Shown here piece after piece: positions 1 through 7,547 of a stretch of DNA of 38,093 nt. Under the pieces are notes generated by a model. The model did no database searches. It was not told the origin of the DNA and worked only from the letters and a program-made list of their open reading frames with translations. A program made the position numbers and the translations under genes. The stretch is from Desulfuromusa sp. (GTDB lineage Bacteria > Desulfobacterota > Desulfuromonadia > Desulfuromonadales > Geopsychrobacteraceae). The first letter of the stretch is position 1. Every line of letters begins with the position of its first letter. Location: contig JAGGWI010000024.1 of assembly GCA_021157505.1 (NCBI GenBank), positions 1 to 38,093 of the forward strand, read 5' to 3'.

Positions 1-153
1 ACTTTGCAGGAATTCGAAGAAAAATGTTTGAGCTGAAGGCGAGTTTTTTTCTTCGCTGCAAAGTGCAGTGTAATGGAGGGGACCCGCCAACGGCGGGCAA
101 GGAGGTCGGGCACCTTTTTCTGCATACTCTTTTGTGGTGTACAAAAGAGTATG
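1..153. repeat. Composite hairpin repeat at the left edge
   Basis: No gene is visible in the first 318 bases. Three inverted repeats follow each other. Bases 1-9 pair with 56-64, with an inner arm 15-24 pairing with 44-55. CCCGCC at 83-88 pairs with GGCGGG at 92-97. A 13-bp perfect stem joins 123-135 to 141-153 around a 5-nt loop. The arrangement resembles dispersed intergenic repeats I associate with Desulfuromonadales genomes, but that is from memory and only one copy lies in this window. It could have truncated the leader of, or replaced, the gene normally found upstream of the Cys-rich protein that follows. Confidence 0.5.
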
Positions 154-199
154 GCGACGGGCGGGGGCGCAACCCTGCGACCTTGTAAGTTGTTAACCC

Positions 200-241
200 G
201 TTATCTGGGGACGCGTAACTGCGACCATGGCCCCAGATAAC
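200..241. repeat. 11-bp inverted repeat, unknown role
   Basis: GTTATCTGGGG at 200-210 is the exact reverse complement of CCCCAGATAAC at 231-241, with a 20-nt loop. No T-tract follows, so intrinsic termination is doubtful. It may belong to the composite repeat to its left or be a structured leader of the small gene at 319. Confidence 0.45.
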
Positions 242-262
242 TATCTTAACCTAGCGCTGTTC

Positions 263-285
263 GGGACAGACCTAAGGTCAGTCCC
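263..285. promoter_or_regulatory. Near-perfect palindrome upstream of the Cys-rich protein gene
   Basis: GGGAC-A-GACC at 263-272 is mirrored by GGTC-A-GTCCC at 276-285 around TAA, with one mismatch in each arm. It ends 33 bases before the ATG at 319, so it could be an operator or a leader hairpin. It does not look like an AT-rich Fur box. The role is inferred only from position. Confidence 0.35.
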
Positions 286-318
286 TTTGAACTATCGATC
301 ACTTGAGAAAGGATAGTG

Positions 319-480
319 ATGTTTTCCTGGGATTTTACAATCACAATGATAATCGTCGCAGCAGCGGCTTATTATGTTGCACAAAGTATCTACAAAACCG
401 CCAAAAACGCCTCAAAAGGCTGCTCTGGATGCTGTTCAGGTTGTTCATTACAAAAACTGGATACTCTGATCAAAAAATAA
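319..480 (+). CDS. FeoB-associated Cys-rich membrane protein
   Basis: This 53-residue protein has one N-terminal membrane segment (about residues 7-24, TITMIIVAAAAYYVA) and a short basic stretch. A cysteine cluster follows at residues 35-42 (CSGCCSGC). This is the pattern of the FeoB-associated Cys-rich membrane protein family (PF12669), small proteins usually encoded just after feoB and thought to assist ferrous iron uptake. The start is set by GAAAGGA at 307-313, five bases before the ATG. A reading frame on the same strand shifted by one base is longer but has no composition or motif to support it. No feoB is visible upstream; hairpin repeats occupy that space, so feoB is either beyond the left edge or absent. 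The gene converges with the response regulator, 25 bases away. Confidence 0.75.
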   Translation: MFSWDFTITMIIVAAAAYYVAQSIYKTAKNASKGCSGCCSGCSLQKLDTLIKK

Positions 481-505
481 TCAGCCACGGGTTCAGACTG
501 AACTA

Positions 506-1873
506 TTATTCATTGGTCAACTGATACTTCTCCAATTTATAACGCAAGGTTCCGCGCGGCACATTCAAAATACGAGCGGTTTTGGCCACATTCCCTCCGG
601 TAATCCGGAAAGCTTTTTCAACCAGCTCCTTTTCGACCTCTCCAACGACATCATCCAGAATAATGCCTTCCGGTGGGATTTCATAATTGAAAGGCATTTT
701 ACTCTGGGGTGCCTCCCCCCAGATTTCACGCGGCAGATGGGCCGGTAGAATTTCATCAACATTATGCATAATACAGATGCGTTCAACCACGTTGCGCAAT
801 TCCCGCACATTTCCCGGCCAATGATAGCGCATCACCAGATCAAGAGCTTCACGGCTGAACCCCCGTATTGACTGGTTGAACCCTTTACGGAAACGTTGCA
901 AAAAATACTCGAGTAACAGGGGAATATCCTCACGCCGCTCTCGCAACGGTGGGATGTGGATTGGAAAAACATTCAAACGATAGTAGAGATCTTCACGAAA
1001 TTCTTTGTGTTCAATCGCACCCTTCAAATTGGCATTAGTGGCGGCAATAATTCGGACGTTGATATCGATATTGCGGTTGCCTCCCAAGCGGCGAATTTTA
1101 AGATCTTCAAGAACCCGCAACAGTTTGACCTGGAGGCCCATATCCATCTCACCGATCTCATCAAGAAAAATGGAACCGCCATCAGCTTCTTCAAATAAGC
1201 CTATTTTCCGGTTTTTTGCATCGGTAAAAGCACCGCGTTCATGTCCAAAGAGTTCTGTTTCAAGCAGATTGAACGGCAGCGAGCCACAGTTTATCTCAAC
1301 AAAAGGTTGCTCGCCACGCGGTGATAAATTATGGATTGCCTGAGCCACCAGCTCCTTTCCGGTGCCACTATCTCCGGTAATCAACACCGTAGCCATTTCA
1401 TGCTTGGCCACTTCTCGAATTTGCTGAAAAATATGCAATAATGACGGGCTATTACCAACCATATTGATACCATCAGCATCACGGGAAAGACGCTTGACTT
1501 GACGTCGCAGGCTCTGAGTTTCCAATGCCAACTTTACAATCAGATGGATCGCATCAGCCTTAAACGGTTTTTTAATATAATCATAAGCACCGATTTTCAA
1601 AGCTTCAACAGCACTCTCAACGGTTCCATAGCCAGTGATAATAATAACCAGAATTTCAGGATCAACTTCACGCATTGCCCGTAGTACATCCAGACCACTG
1701 CTGCTGCCCAGATTCAAATCGAGAAGCACCAGACTGATCTCTTCCTCAGTTACAATCTGAATAGCTTCTTCTGGTGACTCGGTCGAAATAGGTCGGTAAC
1801 CATCTTCAGAAATTATCCGCTCCAGATTTTCCCGGATAAAGGCTTCATCATCAACAATTAGAATTTTTTCCAT
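506..1873 (-). CDS. Sigma-54-dependent response regulator, NtrC/ZraR family
   Basis: This is a full-length 455-residue regulator with three modules. The receiver domain (1-120) has the acidic pocket at D8-D9, phospho-acceptor D52 and K102. The AAA+ domain (about 138-375) has Walker A GDSGTGKE at 167-174 and Walker B SIFLDEI at 234-240. The C-terminal Fis-type helix-turn-helix lies at about 424-452. The sigma-54 contact loop reads GAFTDA (214-219) instead of the usual GAFTGA, a variant I believe recurs in this family. When phosphorylated it should oligomerise and drive ATP-dependent opening of sigma-54 promoters. The sensor kinase lies upstream on the same strand with a 137-bp gap, so the two form a cognate pair. 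The start has AAGGAA about 9 bases upstream. Target genes cannot be read from the window. Confidence 0.93.
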   Translation of the reverse strand: MEKILIVDDEAFIRENLERIISEDGYRPISTESPEEAIQIVTEEEISLVLLDLNLGSSSGLDVLRAMREVDPEILVIIITGYGTVESAVEALKIGAYDYIKKPFKADAIHLIVKLALETQSLRRQVKRLSRDADGINMVGNSPSLLHIFQQIREVAKHEMATVLITGDSGTGKELVAQAIHNLSPRGEQPFVEINCGSLPFNLLETELFGHERGAFTDAKNRKIGLFEEADGGSIFLDEIGEMDMGLQVKLLRVLEDLKIRRLGGNRNIDINVRIIAATNANLKGAIEHKEFREDLYYRLNVFPIHIPPLRERREDIPLLLEYFLQRFRKGFNQSIRGFSREALDLVMRYHWPGNVRELRNVVERICIMHNVDEILPAHLPREIWGEAPQSKMPFNYEIPPEGIILDDVVGEVEKELVEKAFRITGGNVAKTARILNVPRGTLRYKLEKYQLTNE

Positions 1874-2010
1874 GGAAGAGCGTTCCTTTTGATTTCGGCA
1901 GAGAACGATATTTTCTGCTCTCAGTTAGTGCCAAAACGACATTAGAGGTAGTTTGTCATCAGGATTCTAACATTTTCTGGCAGGTTGTCACTCAAGTGTG
2001 GAGGGTCAGG

Positions 2011-4521
2011 TCAGCCCATTTGCGTCAGCGGCAACAAAATTGTAAACGTTGACCCTTCTCCCAGGCTGCTTTCTACCTGAATATCGCCACCATGATCAGA
2101 AATAATATTATAGCTGATGGCTAATCCCAACCCAGTCCCCTGCCCTTTACTGGTAAAAAAAGGTTCAAAAATAAGCGGCAGCTTTTCTGCAGAGATTCCA
2201 ACGCCACTATCACTGATACGAATCATCATTTTATCCATGCGCGTTTTAACTTCGACCCTGAGGACACCCCCGTCCGGCATGGCATCCAGAGCATTGTTCA
2301 GTAAATTCAGGAAAACCTGTTTTAAACGATCGGCATCCAGCATAATTTCCGGGAGGTTGTCCGCCACCTCTTCAAGCAGCTTCACCTCTTGCTGCTGGCA
2401 CTGCTTACGGATCAAAAATAGAGACTCCTGAAGGATATTTTCAACCTTCCCATAAACCAGCTTAGGGGTGGGTGATGACGAAAAATGTAACATTTCATTG
2501 ACCAGCGATTCCAGCCGTTCTATCTCCCCCAAGGCCCGCCGAATCAGTTGTTGTTGATCTTCCTTGCCGAGCAGACGATCGTGCAGATCATCCAGAAGCA
2601 GGCTGACTCCGGTCAGCGGGTTACGCACTTCATGGGCTATCCCGGCTGACATTCTTCCCAGCGAAGCCAAACGATCCATCCGGGCCATCTGCTGCCGCAT
2701 ATCAACCCGCTCGGTCAAATCCTCAATGGTCAGCAACCAACCCTCCTGCTGACGGAAACTTAAAGGAAACATCGTCATCAGATAAGTCAGCGTTCGACCT
2801 TTCCTTTCCAGCGGTACATATTCACGAAAGGAGCTGTTTTCTCCCGCTTGATTTTCCAGAAACCACTCACGCAGGACTTCGTGTAATTCGGGCCACTCAA
2901 CCAACAATTTTTCCAAATGACAGTCTTTACCTGGCCGCTCAATATTCAATATTTGGCAAGCATGTCCATTAGCTGACGTGACCATGCTATCAGCATCAAA
3001 AGTAAGCAGCCCGATTTCTATATTTTCAAAAACGGTATCTTTAAAGTTTCGCTCCCGCAGGATCTCTTTACGCGACCGCCGCAATGCCTGCAGCGTATGC
3101 AGTAATCGCTGCCGTCGGCCGTTCAGTTCTGCCACCATAGTATTGAAAGAATCGGCCAATACGCCAACCTCATCATTAGAGCTGACCTTGACTTCAGCGG
3201 ACAGATTGCCACGAATCATTCGCCGGGTTCCTTCTGTCAATAAAAGAACCGGACGGACAATACTGTTGGAAAGAAAATATGCGGTGGCAATAACAAACAA
3301 GATGGTCAGCGAGATAACCGCCCACGACTGAATCAGATAATTACTGATCTCACTTTGAATCAGCAGTGACGTTGCTTCTGCCGGTTGATGAAACTGGTCA
3401 ATTTCAGCACCGATAGTTACCCCACCGAAGACATTATAATCGCGGTAGACCCCGCGGTTATATTCGATCGGAGCATAGGCCATAATTTTATTGGAACCAC
3501 CAACATTAACCGTTTCAACAACCCCGGATTCACCGCGAACGACCGCAGCGGCAACTTGTGGATAGTTAGGATGGATAAAATCAGCAGCAAAAAGATTAAA
3601 AGGGATGCGACCTGAGAGGATATCCTGCTTTGAAGTTTCAGCACTATAAGCGGGCACCAATTGCCCAGACGGGTCATAACCACGGATATCCCAATATTTC
3701 GGATGGGCAATCATCCAGCCCTGATCGTCAAACATAAAGGCGTAATTTCCACTGGAATATGAAGGAAAGACGACTTTTTTATCCTCAATCGAGGAGATAT
3801 GCTGGGTATATTCCATCAAATGGCGGTGATCGAGAGATAGGACGACAACTCCCTGAAGGTCACCATTCTCCCAGATTGAAGTGGAAAAGCGGATCACCCC
3901 CTGATACAAAGCTCCCTGCACTGCCTCCAGAGGTGTTTTTGCCCCCTGCAGCTGATCATTACGACTCACATACCAGCCATGCAGGCGAGAAACCCAGAGC
4001 TGACCCGTCTCTAATTGAACCGCCTGGTTGAAATAATTTTCACTCTTATAGGTTGTCTGGGCAGGATCAGAAACATCTCGATAGTCGTGTGAAGGGTGTC
4101 CGGCAACAATGCGTATCAGTTCATGCCCATGAGGATCGATATAGGCCAACTCACTGTAAAGTAAAGCTCTCTCCCGAACTTCAACCGGCTTATCATTGGT
4201 TCCCCGGCGATACCAGAGTTCACGCTGGTGACTCCGACTGAAATTAAGATAGTCCGACTCGGTTTTCGGTAAGAGTGATAAGTCGAGCAGATCACCTTCA
4301 ACCTCCTGTAGAAATGCAGAGACTTGCTGCGCAACCATCTGCGCTCTGCTTTCAAGAGCTTTGGCCGCCTGAGCATCCAGAACTTCCGTGGTCCGCTGCC
4401 GCAATAAATCTTCGACCAGACGTAAACTATGCTGAGAATTGAATAATAAAAAACCCAATGGTACCAGAGAGAGTAACAGGAAAGCTCCAAGAACCTTGGT
4501 GTGTAAGTTAAAATGAAACAT
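2011..4521 (-). CDS. Membrane-bound sensor histidine kinase (Cache-like, HAMP, PAS, HisKA, HATPase)
   Basis: This 836-residue sensor has a first membrane helix at about 9-27 and a large extracytoplasmic region to about 398, probably of double-Cache type. A second helix at 399-420 is followed by HAMP (about 421-470), a coiled segment and a PAS domain (about 495-605). The HisKA H-box has H630 (GIAHEVRNP). The ATPase domain has an N-box near 739-748, DSGVGI at 771-776 and GTGLGLAI at 795-802. There is no receiver domain, so phosphate should pass directly to the NtrC-type regulator encoded downstream. The large periplasmic domain suggests a small-molecule ligand; its identity is not readable. No clear Shine-Dalgarno precedes the ATG. 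Low-GC sequence of 100 bp separates it from the prenyl synthase gene. Confidence 0.92.
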   Translation of the reverse strand: MFHFNLHTKVLGAFLLLSLVPLGFLLFNSQHSLRLVEDLLRQRTTEVLDAQAAKALESRAQMVAQQVSAFLQEVEGDLLDLSLLPKTESDYLNFSRSHQRELWYRRGTNDKPVEVRERALLYSELAYIDPHGHELIRIVAGHPSHDYRDVSDPAQTTYKSENYFNQAVQLETGQLWVSRLHGWYVSRNDQLQGAKTPLEAVQGALYQGVIRFSTSIWENGDLQGVVVLSLDHRHLMEYTQHISSIEDKKVVFPSYSSGNYAFMFDDQGWMIAHPKYWDIRGYDPSGQLVPAYSAETSKQDILSGRIPFNLFAADFIHPNYPQVAAAVVRGESGVVETVNVGGSNKIMAYAPIEYNRGVYRDYNVFGGVTIGAEIDQFHQPAEATSLLIQSEISNYLIQSWAVISLTILFVIATAYFLSNSIVRPVLLLTEGTRRMIRGNLSAEVKVSSNDEVGVLADSFNTMVAELNGRRQRLLHTLQALRRSRKEILRERNFKDTVFENIEIGLLTFDADSMVTSANGHACQILNIERPGKDCHLEKLLVEWPELHEVLREWFLENQAGENSSFREYVPLERKGRTLTYLMTMFPLSFRQQEGWLLTIEDLTERVDMRQQMARMDRLASLGRMSAGIAHEVRNPLTGVSLLLDDLHDRLLGKEDQQQLIRRALGEIERLESLVNEMLHFSSSPTPKLVYGKVENILQESLFLIRKQCQQQEVKLLEEVADNLPEIMLDADRLKQVFLNLLNNALDAMPDGGVLRVEVKTRMDKMMIRISDSGVGISAEKLPLIFEPFFTSKGQGTGLGLAISYNIISDHGGDIQVESSLGEGSTFTILLPLTQMG

Positions 4522-4623
4522 GGGACAGATTATAGATGAATTTTTGAAAAGTGAATACAGAGGATAGAGCTTAGATCAGCGAAAAAAAGTTTGGGACAAC
4601 GCCCGACACAGATCATCAAAATT

Positions 4624-5592
4624 TTACTTATTGCGGGAAACAACATAATCAGCAATGATAAAAAGGGCCTGACGCGCTTCACAATCGGGGAAAATAGTCA
4701 GTTGCTGTTTTGCTCGTTCAACCCTCTCTGTAGCTCTAGAGCGAGTGTAATCAATACCATTTTTTGCGTCAATCAGAGCACACACGTAGTCGAGATCCTC
4801 TTGATTCAATTCTTCGGCCTCAATAATTCTGGAGACTTCCTGACGTTCCAACTCGGTAGAGTCAGCATACGCATGAATCAACGGCAGGGTCATTTTCCCC
4901 TCAAAAAGATCATGCCCTTTTTCCTTACCGAAATCCTCTTGATCTGCAACATAGTCAAGAGCATCATCCATCAACTGAAAAGCGGTACCAATTTCCAAAC
5001 CAAATTCACGTAATGCCAGCTCTTGCTGTTTATCAACCCCGGCAAGAACTCCACCAACCTGACATGCAGCGGCAATTAAAATTGCGGTTTTATCACGAAC
5101 GACTTGCAGATAACGTGCTTCATCAACTTCGAGATCACAGGTATTAAGCAACTGCCTGATTTCACCCTCAGCCAGTTGCGTGGTGGTATCAGACAGGATC
5201 TTCAAAATTTGCAAACTTTCCGAATCAACCATAATGGAAAAAGATTTAGCAAACAAAAAATCACCAACTAATACCGATGCCTGGTTACCCCAGACCGAAT
5301 TCGCCGACCGATTTCCCCGGCGCAAGTTGGCACTATCGACAACATCGTCATGCAACAAGGTTGAGGTGTGGATAAATTCAATCACCCCGGCCAGATCAAT
5401 ATGCTTATCACCCTGGTAGGAACAGAGGCGAGCACAGAGCAATAACAACATCGGACGCATCCGTTTCCCGCCACTGGAAAGGACATATTCCCCGACCTGG
5501 CTCACTAACTGGACGTCTGAAGCCAGATTCTTTTTAAACTGGCTTTCAACCGCCTGCATTTCATCTTTCAATAGCGCAATAACTGTTTCCAT
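4624..5592 (-). CDS. ispB: Long-chain polyprenyl diphosphate synthase (octaprenyl type)
   Basis: This 322-residue all-alpha trans-prenyltransferase elongates farnesyl diphosphate with isopentenyl diphosphate, most likely for the quinone side chain. The first Asp-rich motif is DDVVD (82-86) followed by RRG. The second is DDALD (209-213). GGKRMRP (41-47) binds isopentenyl diphosphate. The two-residue spacing of the first motif, with small residues (Thr, Ser, Leu) before it, fits a long-chain enzyme rather than farnesyl synthase; the IspA-type paralogue at 17633 has the four-residue spacing. Octaprenyl versus heptaprenyl or decaprenyl specificity cannot be decided from sequence. It may be cotranscribed with the HTH gene upstream (gap about 97 bp). 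Confidence 0.9.
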   Translation of the reverse strand: METVIALLKDEMQAVESQFKKNLASDVQLVSQVGEYVLSSGGKRMRPMLLLLCARLCSYQGDKHIDLAGVIEFIHTSTLLHDDVVDSANLRRGNRSANSVWGNQASVLVGDFLFAKSFSIMVDSESLQILKILSDTTTQLAEGEIRQLLNTCDLEVDEARYLQVVRDKTAILIAAACQVGGVLAGVDKQQELALREFGLEIGTAFQLMDDALDYVADQEDFGKEKGHDLFEGKMTLPLIHAYADSTELERQEVSRIIEAEELNQEDLDYVCALIDAKNGIDYTRSRATERVERAKQQLTIFPDCEARQALFIIADYVVSRNK

Positions 5593-5629
5593 AATCTTTA
5601 TATTACCTTAAATAGTGGCGAAAACCAAC

Positions 5630-5645
5630 TCCGGCAGTCTCCTAG
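5630..5645. repeat. Possible solo end of the CTAG foldback element
   Basis: TCCGGCAGTCTCCTAG matches the right end of the foldback elements at 13659, 14031 and 28337 (TCCGACAG-N-CTCCTAG) with one internal mismatch. No partner end is found nearby. It sits in the leader between the prenyl synthase gene and the HTH gene. It could be a chance match of 15 of 16 bases or a decayed copy. Confidence 0.35.
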
Positions 5646-5689
5646 AGAGGCGGTCAAAACTTTTTTACCACAACCAGTGATCATTCAAT

Positions 5690-6607
5690 TCATTCAGAAA
5701 CTGGTTGTACCGGGGTAAAGTTCTTTGTACCATTATCCCAACGATAAGCACCAGTCTCCCAGATCATTTCAATTAAATCCCAGTCCAGATTTAAAGATTG
5801 GGCTTCTTCGGTCAAATCGGATAATTCCAAAATTTCCAGATCATCAATGATCCAGTCACCATTTTTATCGGTCCAATGAAACGGCTCCAGTTGCATGGTT
5901 CCTACCGATTGGACCAAAGCAGAAGACCGTTGTCCCTCAGGATTGGCTATTAATTCACCTGAGATTGTCAGATCAGAATCAGGTTCAATAACTTCTGGCA
6001 CCTCAAGAATATAATAAACAGCTGTTTTCAAAAGTGGTTTTCTGAAAATCCAACGCGCAACTCCCGTATCTGCATCAAGATGCGAAACAACTGGCTCCGA
6101 TTCGATTAAATGCCATCTTGGCGGAAATGTTTCTTTAAGAATCATCCCCCTTAATGGTTTTTCAGCGGAGAGTTTAACCTGAATCAGAATTCGGCTACCG
6201 GGGGCAGCAAAGGGGGGCAGAAATCTTTTTGCCTGTAAAACGGGAACAGCCGAAGGGGGATCGGGCGGCAATAGCAGAAAAACAAGTGCAGCCAGAGTCA
6301 CACCGAAAAGGAGCAGAAAATAGATCCAATTCTGTTTTTTTGATTTTCTTGACATCTCAGCATCGGGATTATCTGCCACTTCCTCTTTTTTAAGGATCTC
6401 TGCTAAGTCAACTTCCAAACCCTCGGCTAACTTCAGAGCATTATCCCGCAAGATGGTTGGATAGCGATTATTTTCCCAACGCGAAACGGTGTCAGTTGTC
6501 ACCCCGACTACTTTTGCAATATAAAGCTGCGTCAGTCGCTTCTCTTCACGAATTCGACGAATGACGTTGCCATCGATGGCAACAGCTGGTGGATTTAATG
6601 GTTCCAT
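5690..6607 (-). CDS. Membrane-anchored XRE-type HTH protein with periplasmic EF-hand-like loop
   Basis: With the start at 6607 the protein has 305 residues. An XRE-type helix-turn-helix covers about 12-65 (RLTQLYIAKVVGV, then SRWENN). A basic stretch and one membrane helix follow (about 92-113), then a region of beta character. Near the C-terminus lies DKNGDWIIDDLE, a canonical single EF-hand or dockerin-like calcium loop with D1, N3, D5, D9 and E12. The layout recalls RodZ (cytoplasmic HTH, one helix, periplasmic domain), but the periplasmic part is not recognisably RodZ. The frame is open up to 6718 (37 more residues); I prefer 6607 because the extra stretch looks non-coding, but neither start has a strong ribosome-binding site. 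Function unknown; a DNA-to-envelope link or membrane-bound regulator is inference. Confidence 0.75.
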   Translation of the reverse strand: MEPLNPPAVAIDGNVIRRIREEKRLTQLYIAKVVGVTTDTVSRWENNRYPTILRDNALKLAEGLEVDLAEILKKEEVADNPDAEMSRKSKKQNWIYFLLLFGVTLAALVFLLLPPDPPSAVPVLQAKRFLPPFAAPGSRILIQVKLSAEKPLRGMILKETFPPRWHLIESEPVVSHLDADTGVARWIFRKPLLKTAVYYILEVPEVIEPDSDLTISGELIANPEGQRSSALVQSVGTMQLEPFHWTDKNGDWIIDDLEILELSDLTEEAQSLNLDWDLIEMIWETGAYRWDNGTKNFTPVQPVSE

Positions 6608-6851
6608 GCGGGTATCCAGAAGGATTGGGAATAATTTCCGGGAGTCTAACAGAGAATTTCCAGCGCTGTAAACAACGGAATATAGATAGTTTAGCAATAA
6701 CAATTCGGCCCTGATCACATAACATAACTAACTGATATTACATAAATACAACCCGACATCTGACGATATTACAATCGATGTCGAATGAAATCAGACAAAA
6801 AATATGAAATTATCAATGACAGGAACCAACTACTCAAAAAGGAGGAAAGCG

Positions 6852-7172
6852 ATGAAAAAACTTTTGATTATGTTAACTGCCACAATTTTAGTTTTAACTG
6901 TTGCAACAATCGTTGTTGCGGTGACAACTGGTCCAGAAGAAATCAAATATACACCAAAAATGGGGACCGTTACTTTCAACCACAGTGCACACCAAAATCA
7001 AGCTGATTGCGTAACCTGTCACCACACCGGAGATTATGCTCAGTGTAAAAGTTGTCATGGTGTCGATCCGAAGGCACCTAAAGCTAAAAATGCCTATCAC
7101 CAGAGTTGTAAAGAGTGTCACAAAGAAGGTGGAAAAGGGCCGACAAAATGTAAGGAATGTCATATCAAATAG
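6852..7172 (+). CDS. Periplasmic tetrahaem cytochrome c3/c7-type
   Basis: The start at 6852 is fixed by AAAAAGGAGG just upstream. The 106-residue precursor has a signal peptide (about 1-24) and four CXXCH haem motifs with haem histidines H57, H69, H90 and H104. The remaining four histidines are H44, H47, H58 and H83, giving eight in total, exactly enough for four bis-His haems. The CVTCHH pair is as in Desulfovibrio tetrahaem c3, while the size (about 82 mature residues) and GPTKCKECH end resemble the trihaem c7/PpcA proteins. It should shuttle electrons in the periplasm, for example toward metal or sulfur reduction. Free-standing, with its own terminator; no partner oxidoreductase is adjacent. 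Confidence 0.93.
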   Translation: MKKLLIMLTATILVLTVATIVVAVTTGPEEIKYTPKMGTVTFNHSAHQNQADCVTCHHTGDYAQCKSCHGVDPKAPKAKNAYHQSCKECHKEGGKGPTKCKECHIK

Positions 7173-7231
7173 TGACCCAGTGCTCTGTATAGTTTAGGGT
7201 GTACTGGGTACTAGAAACTTCACGGTTCCGC

Positions 7232-7268
7232 AAAAGGGCCGATTCTACTTTAGAATCGGCCCTTTTAT
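7232..7268 (+). terminator. Rho-independent terminator of the cytochrome gene
   Basis: A 16-bp perfect stem joins 7232-7247 to 7251-7266 around CTT, with T-rich sequence at the 3' side. It lies 60 bases after the cytochrome stop codon. Confidence 0.9.
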
Positions 7269-7342
7269 ATATCTTGCATACCGCTTACACGGCATGACAT
7301 GAAACTTTAATTATTTTTTATTCATTTATTTTTATTTCTTAG

Positions 7343-7370
7343 TTGACATTAATATTAAGCTGGTTATAAT
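7343..7370 (+). promoter_or_regulatory. Consensus sigma-70 promoter for an orphan transcript
   Basis: TTGACA at 7343-7348 and TATAAT at 7365-7370 are both perfect consensus hexamers with a 16-bp spacer. A very A/T-rich stretch (about 7300-7340) upstream could act as an UP element. No protein gene follows on this strand before 9380; a terminator lies 40 bases downstream of the expected start. Confidence 0.8.
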
Positions 7371-7376
7371 AGAGAC

Positions 7377-7448
7377 AAAGGTAAGAAAGATCTCTCTCAA
7401 GAAGGTTTTTGCCCCGTGTTCACCCTCCTGACGCGGGGCTATTTTTTT
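7377..7448 (+). ncRNA. Candidate small RNA with anti-Shine-Dalgarno loop
   Basis: The promoter at 7343-7370 predicts a start near 7377, and an intrinsic terminator ends near 7448, giving an RNA of about 72 nt. Its terminator hairpin has GCCCCGTG (7411-7418) pairing with CGCGGGGC (7432-7439) around a 13-nt loop that contains CCTCCT (7424-7429), the same hexamer as the 3' end of 16S rRNA. Single-stranded CCUCC loops are known in base-pairing small RNAs that bind ribosome-binding sites. No open frame of useful length lies in it. The gene to the right is convergent, so this is not a leader. It belongs to no RNA family I recognise. Expression and targets are untested. Confidence 0.55.
7411..7448 (+). 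terminator. Rho-independent terminator of the candidate small RNA
   Basis: An 8-bp GC-rich stem (one T-G pair) joins 7411-7418 to 7432-7439, followed by seven T at 7442-7448. Confidence 0.8.
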
Positions 7449-7547
7449 ACCCACCCCCCCGCTTCAACTCGTTCTTACCGCTCTACCCTGCTATTTTTGA
7501 TAAACCACGCAATAACGGACCGGGACAGATTGTCTGACAAATCCAGA

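Noticed and set aside
303..524. 73-residue open frame overlapping the Cys-rich small protein
   Set aside because: It is in a different frame, has no domain, and the 53-residue frame at 319 has both a ribosome-binding site and a recognised membrane plus Cys-cluster pattern.
1921..1960. TGGCAC on the minus strand between sensor kinase and regulator genes as a sigma-54 promoter
   Set aside because: The expected TTGC-type -12 element is absent at the right spacing.
4236..4262. ATAGTCCGACTCGG inside the sensor kinase gene as an element end
   Set aside because: Only about 10 bases match and it lies in well-conserved coding sequence without the CTCCTAG part.
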